Assembly (NCBI GenBank): GCA_907165065.1
Contig: OU015524.1
Coordinates: 33,237,295 to 33,301,294 of the forward strand
Direction: 5' to 3'
Length of the DNA stretch: 64,000 nt
Source: Caprimulgus europaeus
Taxonomy: Eukaryota; Chordata; Aves; Caprimulgiformes; Caprimulgidae
Numbering within the stretch: the stretch's first letter is position 1; each line of letters starts with the position of its first letter. The notes below the pieces were generated by a model. That model searched no databases and had not been told where the DNA came from. It worked only from the letters and a program-made list of their open reading frames with translations. Of this stretch, positions 1 to 13,740 are shown piece after piece. Position numbers and translations under genes: made by a program.

Positions 1-215
1 AGCCTTCTCTTCTCCAGGCTGAACAGCCCCAACTCTCTCAGCCTGTCCTCATGGGAGAGGTGCTCCAGCCCTCGGATCATCCTCATGGCCTTCCTCTGGA
101 CTCACTCCCACAGGTCCATGTTTTTCTCATGTTGGGAGCCCCAGAGCTGAATGCATTACTCCAGGCGGGGTCTCACAAAAGTGGAGGTCCACCTTGTTGA
201 TCTTACAACATTTTG
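1..215 (-). mobile_element. CR1 LINE fragment (truncated by window edge)
   Basis: The reverse strand reads as the C-terminal part of the CR1 ORF2 region just after the reverse transcriptase, with the familiar series 'gctggagcacctctcccatgag' shortened here to the core ggctggagcacctctcc. The piece runs off the left edge of the window, so its 3' end is not seen. It is a dead fragment of a bird non-LTR retrotransposon. Similarity to the other CR1 copies in the window (for example 10923-11141) supports the call. Confidence 0.85.
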
Positions 216-1439
216 CTAACCAACTGTTAGACTTCATGTATCCTCTTCACCTTGATTATTTGTCCTAACTGGTGCTCTGTTAAATCAAATGGCACCCAGG
301 ACTGAAAAAAATTGAAGGTTGCATTGTACTCCTACATATTATATACAATTTAACTTCCTAAACAACTTAGGAAAGATACCTACTGTTTGTTCGTTTGTTT
401 TAAAGAGCAAAACTATGGATGTTATGCGCTTAGAATGGAGAATTTATCTAATCAATGCAGTGGTAAATAAAAATAGAGAAAATCAAACAATTTTGCTTGC
501 AGATTAAGTTCAATACTCATTTGTCCCTCTTTGATGAATGTCCTCTGTTTACTGAGGTCGTTCAGGCTCATGTTTTGTACTAAATCCATGCCCTGCCTTA
601 AGCCCAGTATCATGCAGGATAACATGGTACTAATTAATTTTCTGTTGCCTTTTTTTAGATTCTTCCAATTCAAGAACTTTCTGTTAGTGTAGCAATTTTT
701 TGTGCTTCCAATGTCCCACAGTAAGCTGTTGCTAGAATCCAGAACCAGGGACTGAAGCTCTTGATCTAACTCAGTTATATGGCAAAATTACTTAATGTTT
801 ATATGCAGGTATCTACCCAAGCACATATTGTTCCATTTACTTTCCAATATTTGAAAAGCAACCAAGTTTGCAGGTAGGTGAATGCTCAAAATCAGGGTCT
901 TGAGAGTCCCAGGAAAATGCTCACTGACTTCATATGTCCCAATCCCCTGAGAAACACCTACCTGAAACTTCTGGGACAGCAGATACAAGTGAAAACACAC
1001 TTCAATAAGGTAATAAACATCTCTGCTATAGTGAGAAGTGTGGATTAGAAGGAATCTTCACTTCTTTTTATATTTCTATTTTTAAGTTTCCACAAAGTAA
1101 AACATGGAAAAATGTAAGCTTTTGTTGCCAAATTCTGTCCTGATATGCACAAACATTACTTTCATTGACCTTTTGAGGAACGGCTATGGACTGAACTGAG
1201 CACAGCAAAGAATAGCATGAGCTTGGAGTGGGAAAGTTAAGTAACTAATAGGGACTTCAAGATATTTATTACCAAGTCAGAAGTACTTGATGAGCAAAAA
1301 AAGGCCAGTTATCTCAGCGTTGGGTTGTGGAATAGATAAAGACAGTAAAAAATATAAATCAGCAGGATCAACACAATATTACAAAGCCAAAAAAGTAGGA
1401 AAGTTATGGAAAAGGTCAACAAAACCAGAAATGTCAGGA

Positions 1440-1640
1440 AGGCAACAAAAGATGTGACAAAAAAGGGTTGAAGACTGTGAACACAAAGTAGGACTTTTAT
1501 AACTATGTCAGGAACAAAAGGTCTGTGAGAGACCACTTAAGCCAAGGGGAAGTTGTTCATGGATGTGCTGGATAGTGCTGGGAAACGGAGCAGTTTCTTC
1601 ACCTCAGCATTCACCGGGAAGAAAAGGGAAAAAGTTGCCA
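1440..1640 (+). mobile_element. Old CR1-like LINE fragment, ORF2 N-terminal side
   Basis: One plus-strand frame gives DFYNYVRNKRSVRDHLS and, in another frame shortly after, SSFFTSAFTGKKREK. These resemble the CR1 ORF2 linker just upstream of the reverse transcriptase (typically GFFKYV..K and LNAFFASVFTGK). The frame change and the divergence mark it as an old broken copy, and its ends are blurred. The matching stretch of the younger CR1 at 38.4-40.4 kb is near 40.05-40.2 kb. Confidence 0.4.
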
Positions 1641-3227
1641 GAATCAAAAAGATTTTTTTGTAGAGCAAAAAATGGAAAATTCCTAAAATCTAAGTCTACC
1701 TACTGCAGCTGACAGAATAGTACAATGGCTCAGCAGAGCAGTCCCAGGGCAGCTGGCATCTTCCCTTACTTCCCCAAAGAGGTAAAGACGACAAGTGGTG
1801 ACAGGAGGACTGGCAGGAGCCAACTGCAGCATTTGTATTTTTGCAGCACCATATGGGTCATACCCAAAGAGCAGCTCTCTCTTCCATGCCTCCATGCATG
1901 GTGAATGGGTTTTGGGTTTAGTTTTAATTTTTTGTGTGTGTGTATGTGCAAAATTTTTGGATTTAAAAATAATTAAAGTCCTCCTTCTGCTTGCTCTCCT
2001 TATAGTCTCCCCTTCATTTAGGATATTTGCTTGCTGTTACTCAGGAAGCACAGTGTGCTCAGAAAATGTTGGATTTTACACTTAGGGTCAGCATCCCCAT
2101 TTGTCTAGGCTCCATGCTTACCCAAAAGCTCTGGGGCTCGAATAAACAAGTTTATATTACATTTATAAATAAAGCTGTGCATGACTAACTTCTGCATCTG
2201 ATGGGAGAAAATAAGGTGACACTTGAGGTTGCAAAGCTCATAGTCACAAATTGAACAAGGTTAATGAAATTGCACAGGGCAAGAGAGTTTATTACTACTG
2301 CTGCTCCTGGACCATCATCCATGAAGAACATGATAACAGAATACTCTGTTTAACCAGGGGATAGGTATGGTTCAGGAGTGCAAAAGGGTACCTTTTCTTC
2401 TGCTTGTGTGCCAACTCTGATTTGGAGAAAGCACTGCTAGACATTAGCACAGAGGCAAACATTTATTAAGTGGGAAGGGGATGCTGCAGTCACTAGCTCC
2501 TTCTTGCTGGCAGGTGGTAAAGCAAAGGCATTAAAGCTTCCATTAGCATGATCCATGCAGTACGTGCTTCTGGTCACTGTATACCTTCTCCCTGACCAAA
2601 TCTAAAGGCTGCTAAATCTGTAAGCTACTTCATTGCGTGATTTACCAAAAACATCTACTTTATTTCATAACTGTGCTGGTCTAACTTTAGCTTCTCATTA
2701 TTAACTCTTTGGTCAAAAAGGCCAGTCTCAAAAGAAAGGGGCCAAATCAACTCCTTCTATACTTTGCAAACATCTTTTCCCTGGAAATTAGATCAAGACC
2801 CTTCAGCTCTTGTAATGAAAATTGCTGCTCCTTGTTTGGCAACTGAGAAGGGCAGGATTCAAAACAGCATCTAAGAGGTGAAAGGCTACATATCCTGTTG
2901 GTGGGAAAACTTTCATCTGCAAACGCAATAGTATTTGTCAAGAGGCTAGAGAAGTTTTGACATCAGGAAAAGCCTTTGTGATGTCCACCATAGTAACAGA
3001 AATGTATTCATCTTGATTTAAAGCATTCTTTTCAGGGTGAAATCTAAAAATGTAACAAGACTGGGTTATGACTTTAATGCAGGAACTGTGACAAGTAATA
3101 ATTTATATGAGGAAATGGAGGTGCCACAAGGATTGGATTCCAAGTCAAACCTGTCTTGTGAAGAGGATATGAAGTCAAGAAATGGTCAAATAAACCAGGG
3201 ATTTTTTGTCATGTTTTTAATATTGCC

Positions 3228-3229
<2 letters not shown>

Positions 3230-3256
<27 letters not shown>
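3230..3256. repeat. Poly-A tract (27 A)
   Basis: An uninterrupted run of 27 A followed by GAAGAAGAAG-like purines. No retroposed gene copy or SINE was recognised upstream, so its origin is not clear. Confidence 0.9.
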
Positions 3257-3259
<3 letters not shown>

Positions 3260-4987
3260 GAAGATAAATAGCCCAGGACTGCCTGACATTCAAGAAAGGC
3301 TTGTTTGCTTGCTTCTGATTAATATACTTGAAGAAACTGCTGAACAGTTTATCTCTGTGAAAGTACTACCTCTAGGATGTTGCTAAGATCAGGAAAAATG
3401 TGGATTATTGATTACCTTGCCTGTGAATCAAATCTGCAGGAATGAAAATCTAATATAGTTGATCCTGTTTGACTTGGGACATTTTCTGAATTTTTGCTCT
3501 TGAAACAATTCTCTTTTAATAAAGAGTTACTGTTTTTGTTCTGTTTGTTGGGGTTTTTTTGTTTTTTTTTTTTCCTTGCCCTGCTTTTCTCTTGTAGAAA
3601 AATAAAACTCAACTAAATTGCAGTCTGGTGAGGATTTCTCTGAAGAAGGCTGAACTGCTGCAGTTTAAATGACGAGGAGCTGGAAAAAAGAGACAAATTT
3701 GATCCTTCCCAGTGCCACTTGATGCTACCAAATGACTTCCCAGTTGTTCTGCCACCCTTTCTACTAGACTCCAGCAGTATCTGGGATGTTGCATGTGCAC
3801 AAGAGGAGGTCAGGCAGTTTGCTGAGCTTTGCTTTTTTTACTCTGAAATCACGGCCTTCCTGCTCCATTGAATAGAGATGGTCAGGAGTTCCTGGAGCAA
3901 TTTTCCAAATAAAAGACCCTTTTTTGTAATCCAAATATATTGCAAGAATGTTTCAGCATAATATGTTTCCTGTAGTGTGGTAATTCAGATTAATATGCTG
4001 AGAAAGAGACCTGAAAATAAGTAGAGGCTGGGTAGAGACAGACAGCATCACTGTGTCCCATGAAGTGACCCAGTAGCACTAACACAGAGGCCACGGTCTC
4101 TTGTAAAGCAGCTCATTGAAATCAAGTGCTTGCCCTAAATCAAGTGGGGCTCTGATTTGAATGAGAGATTTTTCTTGGTTTATTTTCTTTCTTTTCTCAT
4201 GTAAATGCCCTGATTATTTTGAGGCAATTCTTTTGCTTTCTTTATACCAAAAATAACCCCATCTTCCATGTAAAAAATATTGAGTTTGTCCTTGTATGGA
4301 AAAGGAAAACTTCAACAAGTTTCATATTTTTTTACTAAGCTCTGGTGCTGATGGTATTAGAGATGTGGAGCATAAGGAGATCAATGTTTGTATCTTTAAG
4401 CTTGTGCCTGAATCTTCATTCCAACAGATACTTCAGTTTATTAATAGTAGGTATTTTTAAATGAAGTAATAATGCCATCAAAACACCATGAACTGCCTTT
4501 ACCTTGCTCTCCTCTTTGGCCTGAAGCGCTTTCACTCGGGATGGCCTTACCACATGTAGCATACCCTGAAGAAATGAGCTGAACTTGGAAACCTCCACAT
4601 ACTTGACAACTTGTGTGTGGGGCAGCATTGCTGGAGGAACGTCACCAGAGCATTCCTCTGCAGGTTTTGGGGATGCTTTCAATGAGAAAGTCCCCAAGCA
4701 TTCCCTTCTCCCTCATTTGTAATTCTGAAAAAGCAAAGGAATTGCTGCAACTTGCCTTCCGCGTATCTTCCTGAAGTTTGAGAAGTGTTTACTCTTTAGC
4801 AAGTTCCTAGTCCAGGATCTATACAACTGAAGTTCCTCAGGGTTCCCCCTGACCTGCCCATCACCATCAGCCGCTTGACTCCAGGTCTGCCCTGCAGACA
4901 GCTGGGTGCACTGGTGGAGATGGGAGCAGTCACCCGGTTGGGAAGAGGAGCTCTGGAAACCCTTCCTCTCCCAATAACGCCATTTTG

Positions 4988-5004
4988 CTACCACCTAGTG
5001 GACA
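4988..5004 (-). promoter_or_regulatory. CTCF-like motif (candidate)
   Basis: The reverse strand reads GTCCACTAGGTGGTAGC, which fits the CTCF core CCACYAGRKGG except for a T where C is usual just after it. It is a single motif match only. Occupancy is an inference. Confidence 0.25.
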
Positions 5005-8000
5005 TAAGCAGGTGTCCACACACTTTTGTAGAGAGGTGGATGTCAGTAACAGGGAAAGAACGTGAAGAACTGTGTACAGAAATTCCCCGTTAATTTCTTC
5101 GCTGTAACATTTTGCTTTGCTGTTCCTGGGCCCCGACCCTGCCTATCTTACTGTTGGTCCATGGGCAGGGCAGGAAGGCTATGCTAGACAGAGCTATGTC
5201 ACGCTCTTACCTGAGATCTGCCTGCCCTGATGCTTCAGCTCCTTCAGCTGGTGCTCCTAGGTGCCTGATGCTTGCTTCTGCTTGGCTGCTTTGTGGTGAT
5301 ACACATTGTAAAACTGCTTAAGACCCCAGAAGGTCCCTGGTACTGTTTATGAAAGACCACAGTTGTCTTCTGACCCTGAACTGAGTTTCACTAAGAGGTC
5401 AGAGGAACCTTTGCTTAATGTCCTGCACCATGACATGAGAGCCACATTTCAGATGTCAATCAGCAATAGCAAAACATTTTAGCAACTTGTCTGAAGACCA
5501 CAGAAGTATACGTCAAGTCAAGAACCCTGATGTGTATGCTGTGAAAGGTAGCCCTTGGCCTGAAGAGATTACCACCTATCAAATGGAGAGAATAGTTTTA
5601 AACTGGATGTATACACCAAAACTGTAAGTGCAGGAAAGCATTAAGAGAAATAGTTGTAATGAAACACCTAAGTATTGTTAGATGGAAGTGGCCTTGGAAG
5701 CCTCATGGCCCTGCTAAGTGCTGAGGGGATGGGAGGACTGAGGCAGTGACCTGCAAACGTGGATTTCATTTTTCTCCAGTCAGCCAAGTCTGGAGATATG
5801 GTACAAAAGTTCTTTTTTGCTACCTAGTCTGCAGGTAATGATTCATAGTAAATACAACTGTAGACCAGATGCCATTCTGTTCAGTCTCCAAGGATTTTTT
5901 TTTTTCCCCCAGAGATAAATATAGACATAGAACTGAGCCAACCGTATGAGTCTTAGCATTAGGCCTGTATCTTCTGTAAGGAATATCAGGCCAGACACTT
6001 GCTAATGTATGTATATGCAGCTCTAGCGATTTCTATGCCCATTGAGAACCTAATCTGTTCTATCCTACTGATTCCCATTGGTTTTGTTGTTTCACTGCAT
6101 GCTAACAAATCTGGGCAACAACAACCTGCAGCAAAAGCAGTGCTGGGAAAATCATGTTTGTTCTCTCTTAGTAATAAGTTCTGTTATTTCATGTTTATGA
6201 TCAGTATTTACTTTGTACTTCTTACTTAAAATCACTTTTGTTCAAGAATGTGAATGGGCACTAATACCCAATGTTTTAAAACCATTGCCAGCAGAACATC
6301 TTTTTTTAATGAACACAAAACGATCTTTCCTAGCACTTCAATTTAAAATGTTGATATTGAAGAATAATTAAAAAAAAAAAGGGGGACAGAATATCAAATT
6401 TCCTCTGGAAAGAAAAAGTAATAGTTGGAAAACCTGAAACTGAACTCTGAAATCCATTTAATGAAACAGGCATTAAATATCCAGGAAGACTTGATCCATT
6501 TTTGGCTCAATACACCACATACAGTTTCCAAAGAAAAAGGATTTTCTTGGTAGTGGTCCAGAGCTCCCCTTTCAGTATCCCACGGTCTGGAGAGACAGAT
6601 GCTTTTGTGTAGATCACAATAATATAAATCCAATATATTTCACTCTGTTCATGTGTGTGAGTGAATTAAAAGCAAATTGATATCTATCCAATCAGTTCTA
6701 CAGCAAAAAGTCCATCACCATAAATGCCCAATTAAAGAGTCTCTGTATAGAAGATATGACTTTTATTTTATAACTTCTTTACCCCAGAACCACAAACATC
6801 CATCCTAGAAGGGAAACAGGAATAAGAGAAAGAGGGAGTGTATATTCATCTAATGTAATGTAAATTGTACTTCAGTCCCTAATCCTGGAATTAAATCCCT
6901 TTAGGCCTCTGTAGTCAATCCACAAATATGTCTTTGGGAGATCAGTGCCAGAACTGTCTGTGTCTGCAGCAGGGAAAAGGGAGATGTAATCTAAACTCGT
7001 CTCGTGCAGCTTTCCAATGTTAGCTGTATGAATTACAGAAGTGAAGATTAAAGCTGTCTAGCTCTTGGGCTCATCAGTCAGAGCTGGTTTGACAAAACAT
7101 GTGGTGAAATTCAATGTGCATGGGGCAAAAAAACACACTTATTGAAAGAGAAGGTGTATTTTGAGAGGTGAATCTTATCTCACATAAGCAGATGACATAC
7201 ATTTAAAATTTCTGTTCTATTTAGATCCCAAAAGATAAACTTATCTGGATTGTGGAATGTTAAGAGTCATTTACAAGACAATAAAATAGAAATAAATCAC
7301 AAGGCAGTCATAGTCTTTCTAACATGAATTAAAAATTATGAACTAAATATTGTGGCAGTTTTTTTCCAGGCCAGATAAAAACTACTGAGATTAATACAGC
7401 AATCTTTAAGGCAATCATCTAAAATTACAGCAGATGGTGCTATCATTTCTCCTTCGGTTCATGGTGTCCTAGCTGAATCTGTGGTTCTCTTACCCCTTGT
7501 GTGGTTCACTCTCAAGAATCTTGAAAAAACAAATTCTGAAATTCAGTGGAAGTTATCCAGAAAGGAGTTAGAGACCATTGACAGAAGAAGAAAATATATA
7601 GTGCTATGCATTTAAGAACAGAATTCACCTTCTAAATGTGAAGGCTCTGCAAGAACCACTCTGATTTTACTAAACTAAAATTTAGGTATTTTCGCTGTTG
7701 TCTGGTTAAATTTCTCTTTTCTCTAGAAACATAAATGATAGAGCTTTTAATCTGTAAATATTTATCTCTCATTAATTCATACCTTATCTGCTACAGATTG
7801 TTGTTCGCAATGTCCTGCCTATGAAAGCCACTTTGTCAGCCTTTGGAAGAACTGACAGAAGAACACACGGCATCCTTTGCTGCCCTGTGAGATAAACAAA
7901 TTACCTAGAAACAGTCTTCGGTCTTTTCTTCCATCTCAAATCTCTACTTAAATCTCTACTGCCATCTACTTATCTCTACCAGTACTCCTGAAGCAAGGTT

Positions 8001-8421
8001 TCCTTGGATTTGGGCTTTTCCCTCTTTCTTTTTGAAGCTGGATTGCTCAAAGTATGTCATATGAGGCCCCAGTCAAACAAAGTACTTAAACTCTGGTCCA
8101 GTCTGACTGATGTGAACAGAGAGCCCAGGTGTGAAGTTATATGCTGAACTTGCTACTGAGGGTGCAACACTGAGTGTCCTTCAGGATAAGCCCAAAAATG
8201 GCAAAACACAGCCCATGGTTTCTAAAGCCAGTAGAGGCAGGATGAGTACTTCTAATTCTTTTATTGCCTTAGAACCAGCCAGACCCAGTTTGGAATTTTA
8301 CTTGTCATAAAAAGTAGGACACAAATATGCATAAGGTACAAAGTTTGTGGGGAATAATTACACTGTAATAAGTAGAATACATTTTCTGGATCTATCATAG
8401 TGGAAAAAAAAACGTTCCCAA

Positions 8422-8439
8422 GTTGTTGTTGTTGTTGTT
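8422..8439. repeat. (TTG)n microsatellite
   Basis: Six uninterrupted TTG-type trinucleotide units followed by T-rich sequence. Confidence 0.8.
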
Positions 8440-9212
8440 TTTGAGGGAAATAATGTGAAGCAATTTTGTGTGAGGCTCACAGGACAGTGAAGTATGAGCT
8501 CAGTTCAGTCCATTAGGAGATGTAAGCTCAATCCCAGCTGGCAAAGTTCCCACTGTCTTCAGTGGGATCAGGATTTCACATCACAGGGTCTCATCAGTTC
8601 AGGAAAGCTGAGGGTCTGGCTTGGTGTCTCCATTTCTCCCAGACCCACTGAAGCGTCTCTGTTCTCACCTCCAGTTTTCACATTCATTCCCTTGTTCTTC
8701 CCACCTACCTGTGTATTAATTTAGTCCTACCTTACTGAGCTTTACCCTAAGATTTTGCATCTTGATCACTAGCCAGGGGAGACTGCTGCTGAGTCTCTGC
8801 TTTATGTGGTGATTGCTGCAAGTCTCCAAAGAACTATGTTGCTCCTGGGCTCACAGACAGCCCCAAGCCATGGAATTAACTTGAAGAAAAATTGGTAACT
8901 GGTGGAACACTGAGGAGTTTCCATTTCTGGGGTTGTGGAATATAGGCTTCTGCATTATATATTGAATTTCAGAGTACTGAATAGATTTTTTTTTTATTTT
9001 ATTTTTTTGCAAATCAGGGTTGGCAATGTGTTGAATCCAAAGAGTTAGTAATCTGTTTCAATATGCAAATTTGCCTTGTACTAGTTTTCTGCAGTTAGTG
9101 AAGGCTTTCTGTGGATCTTTTATGGATTTAAGACTTAGATCTTGCTTCTCTTTTCCCATTTTACCTCACATAGGCTTTGCTTCCAGATCTTCATTCGAAC
9201 AAATATTGTCAT

Positions 9213-9857
9213 TGTCCTGGTTTTTACCTGAAAGAGAGCTGGTTTTCTTTTTCGGTAGCTAGAATGGTGCTGCATTTTGCTTTTCAGCCTGGGACTTGTT
9301 ATGAGAGAGACACTGATAACGTACCAACGTTTGCATTTTTGTCACTGGAAGTGAAGGACTTTGTGTTCTGTTAGTCCACAAACACAGGATTTAAGAGGGG
9401 TGAAAAATGTTTAAATTAATAAACTAAATCGACATTTAGATACACCAATGGGATATTCCATATCATATCACATCATGCCCAGTATATTAGTGAGGGTCTC
9501 TTCCTCTCTTGCTCTCTTTGGCTTTTCGCTAAGGCTCTCGTTCTTCCAGGATTGTGATTTCGGTTCAGGATTGTCGCTCCTCTGGGATCGTTATCTGGGA
9601 ACGGGCCGGGCTCAGTCAGGAGGGGGGTGAGCAGTTGCACTGGGTGTCACTCATTTGCATATTTTGTTACTGTTATCATTTTCACTACTATTTTACTATT
9701 AGCATTATTTTAAGTTTTCTCCCTATTATTAAACTGTTCTTATCTCAACCTACTAGTCTCCTTAGCCTTGCCCCCCCAATGCTCTCCCCTATCCCCTGGG
9801 AGCAGGGGGGAAGTGGGTGAACGGCTGTGTTGGCTGCTGGCCAAGGGCTAGCCCAGT
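9213..9857 (+). mobile_element. Solo LTR of a bird ERVL-type endogenous retrovirus
   Basis: The left end reads tgtcctggtttttacctg, the usual start of a large bird ERVL LTR family. It is followed in order by family landmarks: 'gggatattccatatca', a 'gagcagttgca..' block, 'attaaactgttcttatctca', and a C-rich then 'gggagcaggggggaag' segment close to the right end. No internal retroviral sequence or second LTR lies next to it, so it is a solo LTR left by recombination. It is well diverged, so an old fossil. The right end is less certain than the left. Confidence 0.7.
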
Positions 9858-10575
9858 GAAATTATCAGTCATGAAAAATACCTGTGAATTATACCCTATT
9901 AAATTTAACCTACAAAGCATGGAACTCAGATTCCTAAGAGCCCTGTACCACCACTGCACCTTTTACTCTGGTTGTATCCATTTGAATTCCTGTATTGTCT
10001 TTACAATCATGAAGATAAATTTGCTGGTATTTTTTTAATGAATTAAAAATCAACTTTTGGGAGGTAAGACGGAAAACAGCAAGCAATTACCTAGAGTGGG
10101 GCTCAAACTTCAATTAGGTCCTTACACACAGGTCAATGTCACTCTGGACTCTGACTTGATCCGAAATGACAGTTACAAGATGCTAGATAAAGAGAGAAGG
10201 TGTAGTCACCTAAACACAGGTGAGAGACTTTGATGGAATTCAGATCGCAGCTATTCAGATGGCTGCAATCCAAGACAGACACATACAAAATCTTTGCTCT
10301 GGTGATAAACCAGGCTTTGTCCAGAAAGCTTTATTGGGTGCTACTGTCATCTTAGCTGAGCAGAGCATGCTCATGTCCTATTTTCTATAAATTTAATTTG
10401 GGATTCTATGATAATTTAACTACTCTTCCCTAGGGGTGGTATGTTGCTCTGGTACATGGCAGAGATATCTGACAGCTCTGGATTCAGCACAGAACATTAA
10501 AAGGTAATCACCACTTCCATTTTAAAATGAATGAGTACTCAGGGAACTTTGTACTGGTGGTGATGCCTACATTTT
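9858..10575. other. Unique intergenic sequence
   Basis: Nothing recognisable: no exon, repeat family or strong motif seen between the LTR and the next CR1. Confidence 0.5.
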
Positions 10576-11145
10576 CACAGCATCACAGAATGGTTGAGGT
10601 TGGAAGGGATCTCTGAAGGTCATCTAGTCCAACCACCCTGCTCAAGCAGGGACTCCTAGAGCACATGAACCAGGATTTTGTCCAGATGGGTTTTGAATAT
10701 CTCCAGAGAGGGAGATTCTACAACTTCTCTGGGCAACCTGTTCCAGTGCTCAGTCACTCTCACAGTGAAGTTCTTCCTTATGTTCAGGTGGAACTTCCTA
10801 TGCTGAAGTTTATCCTCGTTGCCTCTCATCCTATTGTTGGGTGCCAATGAGAAGAGTCTGGCTCCATCCTCTAGACACTCTCCCTTTAGATATTCATAAA
10901 CATTAATCAGATCCTCTCTGAGTCATCTTTTCTCCAGGCTGAACAGGCCCAGCTTCCTCAGCCTTTCTTCATATGAAAGATGCTCCAGTCCTCTAATCAT
11001 CTTAGTCACCCTTCGCTGGGCACGCTCCAGGAGTTCCATGTCCTTTCTGTACTGGGGAGCCCAGAACTGGTCACAATTCTCCAGGTGGGGCCTCAGCAGG
11101 GCATTCTGTACAATGCTGTAACAGCTGGAGTGTTTCCCCAATGAA
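10576..11145 (-). mobile_element. CR1 LINE, 3' fragment
   Basis: On the plus strand it begins at the CR1 3' end (cacagcatcacagaatgg, then ggttggaagggat) and runs toward the 5' side of the element. Reverse-strand frames read [20 protein letters not shown] (10656-10847) and [20 protein letters not shown] (10923-11141), the C-terminal end of CR1 ORF2. The two lie in different frames, so the copy is broken, and it is cut off at about 570 bp as 5'-truncated CR1 copies usually are. Confidence 0.92.
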
Positions 11146-13489
11146 CAACAGGTTTTTCACAGCTGATTATGATAATGCACCAGCCTTGACTCACTGCATT
11201 GGTGGGATATGAAGATTTCTTCTCCTGCCTTCCTCCCAGGGTCACAAGCCCATACAAATCCTTTCCGTAACTGGCAGATGAATGTAGGGATTAAGTTCAT
11301 TACTGGGGTATCTGTCTTTTATTTTTGTATGCCATCCATTAAGTTTCACTGGTGGACCCCAACACAGCTTAGAGCTTAAAGCTTCTGTTGCAATGACAAT
11401 CAGTTATTTGGACTGTTCTGTAGCACAGTCTGGAAAGAAATGGTTGGTATGTCGTATGTTTAAATAGCATATAGGAGAAGAGTTTTCCTACGCCATGCTG
11501 AAAGGCTAAAGTTCTCTTGGTGGATTGGCTAGTTCATTCCTGTCTTTGTAAAGGCTAGGGAAGGCCTTACCCCTAACCTTTCATCATCCGTTAGCTGTGA
11601 TCTGATTAAGCAGTTTTACTTCTGGTGGCAATCATAATAAATATTCCAAAATCCAGAGTAGGTGTTGGGGCCAAGAGGAGATGATGATGAGGGGAAATTG
11701 GCCAAAAGAGTAAACTGCTAGTATTTCCATAAAATCTGACAGTTTGTCAGAAGTGTTTGGACTTTTGTCTTGTGTATTACGTGGATATATACATATGCAA
11801 CTATTTTATTTTAGGTAAGCTCATTTCTTTCATGTAGAGCCAAGATGGAATAGGACTACCATGACGCCTCCCTCCTTCATCTTGTGTTCTGCTGAATAAT
11901 TTGCAGGAATTAAGAAATATCCCTAAACCCTAACACCTGGTATACCAATCTCAGGGGTGCAGGTGCAGTCTCACCAACATTTGGATTGTTTCTAGGCAAA
12001 TTATATTTATCAGCAAGAGCCTGAGGCTCCAGCCATCTGGCTGGAATGCACATTGCCAAGTGTGATGCCAGCTCAGAGCTTTTGGATGATGATTTGCCCT
12101 ATCATATAGGGCAGAAATGTAGAAGCATGAGAAAAGATTGTTGTAAAACCTTTCTGGGCATTCTGCTCCTCTAAACATTAAGCCTGTCAGTGTTCTGCTG
12201 CCCGTTGCATTTTTGTGGAAGTGGCTGTATAAAACTGGCAGTCGACGTGACCATTAAAGTTTACGGTGTACTCAAAACAAAAGGCTTCTGACTGAGTGTG
12301 TATCTGTATAAGGGGGTAATGTATTCCTCTTTTGTCTTCTTCACTCTTTATTCACATTTTAGTGTACAGCATTTTCCATATTTTAAACTCCAATGGATTA
12401 AAAGGAAATAGATGTGGGACCAGAACTCAAACCTAGAATTGGTTTTAAGATGTTCTCTGACATTCTCTTTACTTAATTTTCCCTGTCTGCAGCATGTGGG
12501 AAATGCTGTTACATCTAGTTATGGGCTGTTGTGGTTAAATACTATGAAAACCCAGAATAAAAAAATATTCACTCCAAGCCCAAAGAGCCTTACGTATCTC
12601 CAATCTCCAACTTCACAAAAGTTCTTTGATAGTTAATTTATAAAGTGGGTTTTTAAAAAAAAAAAAGTTTTGAGGACAGTAGACTGGTTAAACCCAACAT
12701 AACATTGTTGACAGAAAGGAGAGACAAACCAGGCTTACTTTCACTTAAGTTATTGTGAATTTCAGGTGGCAGCTGCATTTCTTCTCGCAGCTATATGATA
12801 AAAATCAAAGGGCAGTATTCTGATCCTTTGAAGTTTTAGAACCGTTTTCAAAACTTTGAGTTTTGAATAGATTAAAGTTACGAATATGGCAAAGCAATGC
12901 CAGCTAGAATGCCAGTCGGGTGTTATCCTCAAAATGTAATAAAATAGCTTATCATCTCCCTTTTCTGTTACAATGATTTCACTAAATATCTGACATTTAC
13001 AGCTGACATTGTACTACTAAGGGATATTTACTGTATTCTTTTCATCAAATGGAAGTTTCCCATTAAATGATAAGTAACATTTCACAGTATTGTGATGGAA
13101 ACATTAATAATTCTGCTTTGCTCATGTTATTAATGTGCTTAAATATAGAGCATTTCAGCATATAAAGCAATAATATAAGTGCCAATATCTCAAAACCTTT
13201 TAGCACACACTGCTGAATACACATTTTTGAAACCACGCAGATGTGAAAATTTGCAATTCAGAACCTCAAGCAGTTCAATAAAAAGAGAGACAAAAAATTT
13301 CCTTTATGTTTAAAGACAAAGTACTTTGATGTTGCTATTTTAGGAAGGAAAATTAATGACCATTTTTTTTACAAAGGAAGCAGCTCTTCTCTGCAGTTTA
13401 GAACTGATTAGTAAATGGATATGCAGAAAGCTCTGTATGGAATTAGACAAGTATGAGTCTGTGCACTTCAATCTGTTTTATACATGTTG

Positions 13490-13740
13490 TCCAAGACCTC
13501 AACAACTAAAGCTAATGCTCCCTCAGCTCCATTGAACTAATTAAGCTAGGTCGTTATATTAATAATGGGCTGCCCTTCTGTCTGCATTTATGGCACTTAG
13601 CAAGTCAGTGTGTGTGTGACTGCTTATCTCATGAAGGAGAAAGCTCCTGTCAATGAATTAGATTAATCCATCAGGAGAATTAATGTGACTTGATTACTGT
13701 TGATATATCTGAAAAGGCTGGCATGCACGAACAGCTATCT
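13490..13740. promoter_or_regulatory. Candidate conserved non-coding element
   Basis: An AT-rich block with many homeobox-type cores (taattaag, attagattaatcc, attaatgtgac), without repeat character or microsatellite. This texture is typical of long-range enhancers of vertebrates, but conservation cannot be seen from one sequence. Low confidence. Confidence 0.2.

Larger units (their letters stand above)
216..9212. other. Intergenic DNA, no gene recognised
   Basis: No exon of a known protein could be supported on either strand. Open frames here are short (under 100 codons), lack splice context and match nothing I know. KCNK5, the next gene beyond SAYSD1 in human, would show a long terminal coding exon on the plus strand, and none is present. 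The stretch contains an old CR1-like piece near 1440-1640, a poly-A tract at 3230-3256, a CTCF-like motif near 4990 and a short (TTG)n run at 8422-8439. The rest is AT-rich unique sequence. Confidence 0.6.
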
